The notes below the pieces were generated by a model. It was not told the origin of the DNA. It saw only the letters and a list, made by a program, of their open reading frames with translations, and did not search any database. 64,000 bases of DNA, taken from contig CAWADG010000009.1 in the NCBI GenBank assembly GCA_963780815.1, positions 186,001 through 250,000 of the forward strand, read 5' to 3'. Made by a program: the position numbers and the translations under genes. Positions 57,918 to 64,000 of the stretch are shown piece after piece; the stretch's first letter is position 1; the number at the start of each line of letters is the position of its first letter. The stretch comes from VRUE01 sp963780815. Its GTDB lineage: Bacteria > Actinomycetota > Thermoleophilia > Solirubrobacterales > 70-9.

Positions 57918-59099
57918 ATGGAGACTCAGAGCACACCATCGGGTCCGGACAAGGAGGCCGCCACCACTCCTCCCAGCTCAAAGCCCGGCCATCCGCGCGT
58001 GGTCGTCGCCCTGCTGATCACCGCCACGCTGCTGACCGTGGTCGCGATCTTCTCCATCTGGATCAATCGCCAGGCACTCAACACCGACAACTGGGTCAAC
58101 ACCAGCGCCAAGCTGCTGCAGAACAAGGACATCCAGGGACAGCTGGCGATCTACATGTCCGATCAGCTCTTCGAAAACGTCAACGTCGAAGAAGAACTGC
58201 AGAAGGCCCTGCCGCCGAGACTGGCGCCGCTCGCCGGTCCCGCCTCCGGAGCTCTGGAACAGCTGGGGCCGCAGGCTGCCGAAAAGGCGTTGGAAAGGCC
58301 GAAGGTTCAGGAACTCTGGGAAAGCGCGAACCGCGCCGCCCATGAAGAGCTGCTGAAAGTCATCGACGGCGGCGGGCCCGCTGTGTCCACCAGTGGCGGT
58401 GAAGTGACCTTGAACCTCGGCACGCTGCTTGGGCAGGTCGGCGAAAAGCTCGGCGTCGGCGGCAAGATCGCCGAAAAGGTCCCCCCCGAAGCCGGTCAGA
58501 TCACCGTGCTCAAGTCGAACGATCTGTCGACCGCACAGAACGCCGCCAAGCTGATCAGGCGGCTGCCGGTGGTGCTGACGTTGCTGGTGATCCTGCTCTA
58601 CGGTTTGGCGATCTATCTCGCGGGTCCCCGCAGACGCGAGGCCCTGAGGTCGGTCGGCATCTGCTTCCTCTTGGCCGGGGTGGTGACCCTGATCCTTCGC
58701 GGCTTTGTCGGCAACGAGGTGGTGGACGCGCTGGCCAAGTCTGAGTCCGTCAAGCCAGCGACAGAAGCAGTCTGGAGCATCGGTACCTCCTTGCTGGTCA
58801 CCGTGGCGACGGCAGCTATCACCTTCGGGATCCTGCTCGTGATCGCGGCCTGGGTGGTCGGGCCCAATCGCTTCGCCGTGCGGTTCCGCCGCGAGGCCGC
58901 CCCGCATGTCGAAGAGAATCGGTCCGCCGCCTACGCCTTCGCAGGACTCGTTTTTCTGGCGTTGATCGCCTGGGCACCGATCCCGGCCTTCGGCACGGCG
59001 CTCGGAATCATCCTCTTTGCGGTGCTGTTTGCGCTCGGCACCGAGGTCCTCCGTCGCCAGATACTGCGCGAGGCCGCCGAGCGCAGCGCCGCCGGGTGA
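57918..59099 (+). CDS. integral membrane protein with large extracytoplasmic domain
   Basis: 393 aa. TM1 (residues 29-47, VVVALLITATLLTVVAIF), an exported helical domain (about 48-212: NRQALNTDNWVNTSAKLLQN, MSDQLFENVNVEEEL), then four or five helices (about 215-380). A widespread actinobacterial family without known function. Glu is coded almost only by GAA in the exported part and by GAG elsewhere. Confidence 0.75.
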   Translation: METQSTPSGPDKEAATTPPSSKPGHPRVVVALLITATLLTVVAIFSIWINRQALNTDNWVNTSAKLLQNKDIQGQLAIYMSDQLFENVNVEEELQKALPPRLAPLAGPASGALEQLGPQAAEKALERPKVQELWESANRAAHEELLKVIDGGGPAVSTSGGEVTLNLGTLLGQVGEKLGVGGKIAEKVPPEAGQITVLKSNDLSTAQNAAKLIRRLPVVLTLLVILLYGLAIYLAGPRRREALRSVGICFLLAGVVTLILRGFVGNEVVDALAKSESVKPATEAVWSIGTSLLVTVATAAITFGILLVIAAWVVGPNRFAVRFRREAAPHVEENRSAAYAFAGLVFLALIAWAPIPAFGTALGIILFAVLFALGTEVLRRQILREAAERSAAG

Positions 59100-59122
59100 A
59101 CCTCTAGAGGCCGAGAGCTCTC

Positions 59123-59801
59123 GTGAGTCAGGTCTTCTTATACTCCATCACAGCAGCCTTCAATCCGACGCTGCTCACGGCAACCACGGTAATGCTCTTG
59201 CTGCCGAGCCCAAAGCGGCTCCTCTTCGGCTACCTGCTGGGCGCGTATATGACCAGCATCGCCCTAGGGATTCTGATTATCTTCGCATTGGAAGGGTCAA
59301 GTGCTGTCAGCACGACGCAGAGCACCCTGAGTCCGGCCGCCGACATCCTCCTCGGCCTGATCCTCATCGTCATTTCCCTCGTTCTCCGCAGTGACGGCCA
59401 CAGAAGACGGGTGGAGGAACGCAGGGCTCAGAAGGCCGGGAACCCAAAGAAGACACCGAAGTGGCGGGGCTGCACTGAGCAAGGGCTCTGCCCGGGACAC
59501 ATTCGTAGTCGGCGCTCTGCTGACTCTCCCCGGCGCTTCTTACCTCGCCGGCCTGCATGGGATCAGTGATCAAGCTCTGAGCACGACGTCGACCGTGCTC
59601 TGCATCATCGCCTTCAACCTGATCATGCTCGCGCTGCTTGAGATCCCGTTGATCGGCTACGCGGTAGCTCCAGAGTGGACCCCGAGGGCAGTCGCGCGGT
59701 TTCGCGATGCGCTCGACCGCCACGGAGGGCGGATTCTCTATATCGGCGCCGCCGTGATGGGGCTAGCGCTCGTCGCACGGGGGCTGATCGAGTTGCTGTG
59801 A
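59123..59801 (+). CDS. GAP/Sap (LysE-like) family membrane protein, frameshifted
   Basis: GTG 59123. N-terminal half SQVFLYSITAAFNPTLLTAT, LLFGYLLGAYMTSIALGILI, ADILLGLILIVISLVLRSDG in one frame; C-terminal half ALSKGSARDTFVVGALLTLP, GASYLAGLHGI, GRILYIGAAVMGLALVARGL in the next. Removing one G from GGGG near 59466 joins them (KTPKWRG-ALSKGSARDT) into a 225-aa protein of the GAP family, whose members export lipids or peptidoglycolipids in mycobacteria. Confidence 0.7.
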
Positions 59802-59850
59802 ATCCAGGCTCTTTGCGTTTGATCTTCACCCTGACTACCGTCTGCTTTGC

Positions 59851-59901
59851 CTCGCCAATTGCCTTGCTCGACCGCGCGGGTCACGGCGGGCTCGACTCTC
59901 G
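59851..59901 (-). pseudogene. DUF1269 gene fragment
   Basis: The minus strand encodes VEPAVTRAVEQGNWR, matching VEPAVTRAVEKAIGEAEG of the intact DUF1269 protein at 60700-61215. Only about 17 codons are left. Confidence 0.5.
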
Positions 59902-59956
59902 CAACGGCACGTGGGGACGCTAGACGCTCACGGTTGAGCCTGCGAGGATCGCTCCC

Positions 59957-60631
59957 ATGGGGCAAGGGATCAGCGAGGTCATCGTGTACGCGGTCGGCGT
60001 GGCGGTCAGCCTGATGTCGATCATCGCCGTAACTCTGATGTTGTTCTCGAAGCGGGCTCGGGTGAACGGTCCGGTATTCCTGCTCGGGTGGGTGCTCACG
60101 CTGGCGGTGGTCAGCGGGCTGGCCTACGTCCTGGCCGACCAGGGCAACGCCTCGACGAGCACCTCTGCCTCGGACAGCATCGCCTGGGGGAAGATCGTCT
60201 TCGGCGTGCTGTTTCTGCTGCTCGCCATGCGCAGCTGGCGTAACCGCCCGGCGCCCGGCGCCCAATCGGAGATGCCGAAGTGGATGGCCGGGATCGACGC
60301 GCTGACACCCTGGAAGGCGCTCGGCCTTGCCCTGCTCCTGGCGGGGATCAATCCGAAGAACCTCATGCTTTCCGTCGCCGCCGGGGCGGGGCTCGCAACA
60401 CTCGGGCTTTCAACCAGTGACACGCTCGCGTCCCTGCTCGTCTTCGTGATCGTGGGCAGCCTGACTATCGCCGGGCCGGTCGTCTACTACCTCATGGGTG
60501 GTGACGACGCCGAGGCCCGGCTCAACGAGATGAAGGAATGGCTGGCACTGCACAACGACGCGGTCACGGCGGTGGTGTTCCTCATCTTCGGCGTCGACCT
60601 CATCGCGAAGGGCCTTCCGCCACTGTCATAG
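59957..60631 (+). CDS. GAP/Sap family membrane protein
   Basis: 224 aa, about six helices. LMSIIAVTLMLFSKRARVNG, PVFLLGWVLTLAVVSGLAYV, a linker with MPKWMAGIDALTPWKALGLA, LLLAGINPKNLMLSVAAGAG, and the end NDAVTAVVFLIFGVDLIAKG. The PWKA...GINPKNL pattern is typical for the family related to LysE exporters. Sits beside the frameshifted relative. Confidence 0.82.
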   Translation: MGQGISEVIVYAVGVAVSLMSIIAVTLMLFSKRARVNGPVFLLGWVLTLAVVSGLAYVLADQGNASTSTSASDSIAWGKIVFGVLFLLLAMRSWRNRPAPGAQSEMPKWMAGIDALTPWKALGLALLLAGINPKNLMLSVAAGAGLATLGLSTSDTLASLLVFVIVGSLTIAGPVVYYLMGGDDAEARLNEMKEWLALHNDAVTAVVFLIFGVDLIAKGLPPLS

Positions 60632-60699
60632 TCATAGGACGGTTCCGCGGGAACTTCGCGCGAGGCCCCCGAGCGCTGGGGCATGGGATCGTGAAGTGG

Positions 60700-61215
60700 T
60701 CAGTCGCCGCCTTCCGCGGCCATCTTCTCCTGGGCATCGGCCAGCGCGCCTTTCAGAGCGTGGACGTGGTTTCCCTCGGCCTCCCCGATGGCCTTCTCGA
60801 CTGCGCGGGTCACCGCGGGCTCGACATTTGCAGCCTCCGAGTGCGAGTAGGCGACGATCAGGCCGGCTCCACCGAGCGGGATCGTCTTGCCGGCCTCCTC
60901 GCCCAGTTTCTCAGCGGTCTTGTGATGGAGCAGACCGCCAAGGGCGCCTCCCATCGCGGCGCCGATTGCAGTGGTGGCAAGCAACGGAGGGGCGACCAGT
61001 CCCACCGCCAACCCGACGGCGCCCAGGCCCTCGGCCCCCTCGCGGACCATGTGGTCGGTCTCCTCAACGGAGAGGCCTCCGTCGAGATCCTTGCTGACCA
61101 CCACGGCGCCCTGGAGATGGCCACCGCACTCGAGAACCGCGTTGTAGTCCTCCTCGGCGGCGTCCTTCGACAGATAGCCTCCGATCAGGACGTCGATCGT
61201 GTCATGCAGTTTCAT
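60700..61215 (-). CDS. DUF1269-like protein
   Basis: 171 aa. IDVLIGGYLSKDAAEEDYNA, a Gly/Ala-rich segment (LGAVGLAVGLVAPPLLATTA, IGAAMGGALGGLLHHK), LGGAGLIVAYSHSEAANVEP, then a charged helix. Paralogue of 49452-49964. ATG 61215, GGAGAACGCG upstream. 27 bp downstream of the arylsulfatase stop, so it may be co-transcribed with that gene. Confidence 0.75.
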   Translation of the reverse strand: MKLHDTIDVLIGGYLSKDAAEEDYNAVLECGGHLQGAVVVSKDLDGGLSVEETDHMVREGAEGLGAVGLAVGLVAPPLLATTAIGAAMGGALGGLLHHKTAEKLGEEAGKTIPLGGAGLIVAYSHSEAANVEPAVTRAVEKAIGEAEGNHVHALKGALADAQEKMAAEGGD

Positions 61216-61242
61216 CGCGTTCTCCCCTTCCTGGCTGTTGCC

Positions 61243-63654
61243 TCACGCCGTGATCGCATGCGCCGTGTGCCCGTGTTGGACCGCCGTGTGGAGCTCGTGC
61301 GCGTCCTCCTCCGAGGGGTGGGGATTGACATCGAACACGACTCTTTTGACCTCGCCCGTGAAGGCGAATGGTTTGCGGTCCTCGTAGGACTGGTCGACGA
61401 CGCCGCCGTTGTCGCGGCCGATGTCCATGCCGGCGTAGCCTGAGAAGCGGATCGGGACCGTGTGGTCCATCCGCCCCGTGGCGACCGCACGGTCGTCGAT
61501 GAATAATGTGACCTCGCCACCGGTGGCCGGTTTCGCGGCGTCGGCCGCGAACTCCATGCGCACCGTCACCTCGCCCTCGGGCAAGGCCTCCTCGGCCTGT
61601 TGCCGGTAGACGAAGACGCCCATCATCGAGTAGGTGTGGGTGAGGCGGCCTTTGTCGACGAACAGCGAAAACCCGCCCATGTGGTCGGCCTCGGCGACGA
61701 TCACACCCTCGGCGCCCCCCGATGGGATGAAGAGATCGGCGCTGATCGAGTAGGAGTGGTTGTAGATCCGGGGGATCATTCCCGAGAGGACGTTCTGAAC
61801 GTCGCCGCGAAACTCGTGTTTGGCGACCTCGGGAAGGGGTGGCACGATGCCGAAGAACGGCGCCAGCGCCGCCATCAGCGGCAGCACGTCGTACCGCTCG
61901 GCCTCCTGCCAGAAGAGCTCCTTCAGCTCTTTCACTTTCTCCGGGTTCTCCGCCGCGAGGTCCCGGGCCTGGGTGAAGTCGTCGGGAAGGTAGTAGAGCT
62001 CGACAGGATCGTCATCTGGGTTCCAGTCGCCCGGGGTGTAGGGCTTGAGTGCCTCTGGGGTGAGGACCCACGGAATCCGTTCGGTCCTCATCGCGAGCCA
62101 CCAGCCGTCCTTGTACATGGCGCGATTCCCGATCGTCTCAAAGTACTGCTGCGTGTGGTGTTCGGGAGCGTCGGGGTCGGTCAGCGAGTCGGCGAATGTG
62201 AGGCCGTGCATTGGTTGCTGCTCGATCCCGTCGATATGTGTCGGCATCGGTATTCCAGCGACGTCGAGGATGGTCGGACCGATGTCGATGACGTGAGTGA
62301 AGTGCGATCTCAGGGCGCCGTCTTCCCTGACCCTCTCAGGCCAGCGCACGACCAACGGGTTGCGGGTGCCACCGAGGTGGGAGCCGACCTGCTTTCCCCA
62401 TTTGAATGGCGTGTTACCCGCCCATGCCCAGGCGGCGGAGTAGTGCGGGGCCATCATCTGATTTCCCCAAGCCTCGATGCCGCCATAGCGCTCGGATAGC
62501 TGCAGTTGCATCTCGTCTGTCAGTGGGATGCCGTTTTGCATCGTTAGCTCATTGAAGGAGCCGGTGACAGTTCCCTCCATGCTGGCGCCGTTGTCGCCCC
62601 AGATCCAGATCACCATCGTGTTGTCGAGCTCCCCGAGATTCTCGATCGCGTCGATCACGCGGCCGACGTTGTGGTCGGCGTTCTCGGAATAGCCGGCGTA
62701 GACCTCCATCTGACGCGCGTAGAAAGGCTTGAGCTTGTCCGGGACGTCGTCCCAGGCGGGGAACGCATCATCGCGGGGCGTCAACTCCGCATCGGCGGGG
62801 ACCACACCCGCTTCCTTCTGTCTTGCGAACGTCTCCTCGCGAAGCTTGTCCCAGCCCTGGTCGAACTGGCCCCTGTATTTCTCCGCCCACTGCTCCGACA
62901 CGTGGTGGGGGGCGTGGCTGCAACCGGTGGAGAAGTAGGTGAAGAACGGCCTTTCGGCATCCTGCGCGCGGATCGCATGCAGCCACTCGATTGTCCGGTC
63001 CGCCATGTCGTCCGGGAGGTAGTAAGGATCCCCCTCGTCGTCGTAGTAGGCGTCCGGGGTGCCGATGATCTTCTGGTTCTCCGCAAGGCACGGATCCCAC
63101 TGTCCAGAGCCCCCTCCGAGGAACCCGTAGAAGTAGTCGAAGCCCCAGCCCACCGGCCAGCGGTCGAATGGCCCTGCGGGCCCCTGTTGGCCATCGGGCG
63201 TCAGGTGCCACTTCCCGAACGCCGAGGTGCAGTACCCGTTGTCTCGCAGAATCCTCGGGAAGGGGACGCAGTCATCCGGAACGAAAGCCGTGTAGCCGGG
63301 GAACCCCGTCGAGAACTCTCCGACCGAGCCGAAGCCGACGGCGTGGCTGTTGCGGCCGGTCAGAAGCGCGGCCCGCGTGGGGGAGCAGAGAGGGGTGACG
63401 TGAAAGCGGTTGTAGCGCAGCCCTTGCTGCGCCATCCGGCTGAAGTTGGGGGTGTCGATGGGTCCACCGAAGGTTCCGGCATTCCCATAGCCGGCGTCGT
63501 CGATCAGCACCATGAGGACATTTGGAGCGCCGTCGGGAGCATCGACGTGGCCGATCGACTCCCAGTCTGGCTGTGAACCCTCGAGCGTCCTGTTTGCAAC
63601 CCCCCGGAACGGCTGTCTGGGAATTGGAAGCTTGCTTCGATCTGGTGGGCTCAT
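61243..63654 (-). CDS. arylsulfatase
   Basis: 803 aa from ATG 63654. Type I sulfatase: NVLMVLIDDAGYGNAGTFGG (first metal Asp pair), sulfatase signature PLCSPTRAALLTGRNSHAVG with Cys90 to be converted to formylglycine, FGKWHL, IWIWGDNGASMEGT (second metal site) and KWGKQVGSHLGGTRNPLVVR. The ~200-aa C-terminal beta extension is usual for this large bacterial subgroup. No signal peptide is seen. With the sulfate importer this suggests use of organic sulfate esters; no sulfatase-modifying enzyme is in the window. Confidence 0.9.
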   Translation of the reverse strand: MSPPDRSKLPIPRQPFRGVANRTLEGSQPDWESIGHVDAPDGAPNVLMVLIDDAGYGNAGTFGGPIDTPNFSRMAQQGLRYNRFHVTPLCSPTRAALLTGRNSHAVGFGSVGEFSTGFPGYTAFVPDDCVPFPRILRDNGYCTSAFGKWHLTPDGQQGPAGPFDRWPVGWGFDYFYGFLGGGSGQWDPCLAENQKIIGTPDAYYDDEGDPYYLPDDMADRTIEWLHAIRAQDAERPFFTYFSTGCSHAPHHVSEQWAEKYRGQFDQGWDKLREETFARQKEAGVVPADAELTPRDDAFPAWDDVPDKLKPFYARQMEVYAGYSENADHNVGRVIDAIENLGELDNTMVIWIWGDNGASMEGTVTGSFNELTMQNGIPLTDEMQLQLSERYGGIEAWGNQMMAPHYSAAWAWAGNTPFKWGKQVGSHLGGTRNPLVVRWPERVREDGALRSHFTHVIDIGPTILDVAGIPMPTHIDGIEQQPMHGLTFADSLTDPDAPEHHTQQYFETIGNRAMYKDGWWLAMRTERIPWVLTPEALKPYTPGDWNPDDDPVELYYLPDDFTQARDLAAENPEKVKELKELFWQEAERYDVLPLMAALAPFFGIVPPLPEVAKHEFRGDVQNVLSGMIPRIYNHSYSISADLFIPSGGAEGVIVAEADHMGGFSLFVDKGRLTHTYSMMGVFVYRQQAEEALPEGEVTVRMEFAADAAKPATGGEVTLFIDDRAVATGRMDHTVPIRFSGYAGMDIGRDNGGVVDQSYEDRKPFAFTGEVKRVVFDVNPHPSEEDAHELHTAVQHGHTAHAITA

Positions 63655-63730
63655 ACGCAGCTGACCTCCGGTCCGGGAACGATTGGGCAATCCGGATTCG
63701 AGCAGGCAGTGGCTCCGGCCACATCATCCG

Positions 63731-63757
63731 AAGGAGGTGAAATGAACCTCCGGCGCC
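63731..63757. terminator. short hairpin between DUF2252-like gene and arylsulfatase gene
   Basis: GGAGGT-GAAATGA-ACCTCC (63733-63751) is a perfect 6-bp stem. On the minus strand it follows the DUF2252-like stop and precedes the arylsulfatase. Weak terminator at best. Confidence 0.3.
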
Positions 63758-63775
63758 AGTGGCCCAGCCCTCGAG

Positions 63776-64000
63776 TCAGTCCAGGTCCGTCTCGACTTCG
63801 ATGCGACCTGATTTTGCGGCGTCGGCGAGGGCGCCGTAGTCGAGCTCGTTCCGATCGGCGTAGCGCTCGGAGAACTCGGCGATCGCCTGATCGAAGCTCT
63901 CGCCCTTGCCGAGGTAGGCGGCGATCGCGATCCGATCGCCGGAGCGGGCATGGGCTCGGGCAAGCGTCCAGCCACAGACCCGTCCGTATATCTCCAGCCC
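63776..64000 (-). CDS. DUF2252-like protein, C-terminal end only
   Basis: Last 74 codons before the window edge: IYGRVCGWTLARAHARSGD, IAAYLGKGESFDQAIAEFSE, RYADRNELDYGALADA. The CGWxLARAHARSGD and YADxxExDxxAL strings are characteristic of the C-terminus of DUF2252 proteins, a kinase-like fold family of unknown substrate. Confidence 0.8.
   Translation of the reverse strand, partial: GLEIYGRVCGWTLARAHARSGDRIAIAAYLGKGESFDQAIAEFSERYADRNELDYGALADAAKSGRIEVETDLD

Noticed and set aside
63731..63760. A perfect Shine-Dalgarno AAGGAGGTGA followed by ATG at 63742 on the plus strand
   Set aside because: The frame behind it runs antisense over the DUF2252-like gene and is Arg/Ser-rich shadow; the sequence is explained by the GGAGGT/ACCTCC hairpin.

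Overview
The window is high-GC DNA whose gene content points to an actinobacterium of the Thermoleophilia/Solirubrobacterales type (inference). The evidence is a MurT-type lipid II amidation ligase, the exported-protein family with N-termini like VTYANVMATVAVFIALGG followed by KNSVG-KQL repeats, several sticky extracellular beta proteins, GAP/Sap-type membrane proteins and a tandem CYTH-CHAD operon. The start and end of the window cut genes (an NmrA-like oxidoreductase and a DUF2252-like protein).

Layout. 1-36.1 kb is chromosomal backbone: an ECF41/SigJ-like sigma factor with neighbours; a secreted RTX-like protein and a secreted nuclease; a CYTH-CHAD-membrane protein operon; an L,D-transpeptidase; a VOC / 55-aa protein / flavoprotein operon; a MurD/MurE-like ligase tail-to-tail with murT; a block of exported repeat proteins; an amino-acid ABC transporter; a Nudix/RDD pair; a trypsin-like protease; a PhoD-like phosphoesterase; a complete sulfate ABC operon (sbp-cysT-cysW-cysA); and hydrolases. 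tRNA-Leu(CAG) and tRNA-Glu(CTC) follow.

36.2-56.8 kb is a genomic island inserted in the 3' part of tRNA-Glu. A 45-bp direct repeat (36225-36269 and 56748-56792) bounds it, a tyrosine integrase lies near the right end, and paired GGGCAAC motifs sit near both ends and in front of the integrase. Cargo: a second CYTH protein, a (p)ppGpp-hydrolase-like HD domain fused to a pyruvate-kinase-like domain, a small phage-like gene cluster (HNH, HTH), a zinc-ribbon protein, a CRISPR-independent Cas1 homologue plus a decayed fragment of a second one, ion antiporter/channel genes and remnants, DUF1269, and three exported surface proteins. Each surface gene has the same promoter (TTGxCC-17 bp-TAxCGT) and a ~57-nt leader that folds into a conserved hairpin over the ribosome-binding site. 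56.8-64 kb returns to backbone-like envelope genes (DUF6325, GAP/Sap family, DUF1269) and a large arylsulfatase.

Five coding regions (RTX protein, Nudix, phosphoesterase, cas1, GAP protein) look interrupted by one-base indels, several in G or C runs. Some of these may be sequence errors rather than real pseudogenes. The best candidates for something new are the paired-structure leader RNA of the surface-protein genes, the solo Cas1 element, and the HD-pyruvate kinase fusion.
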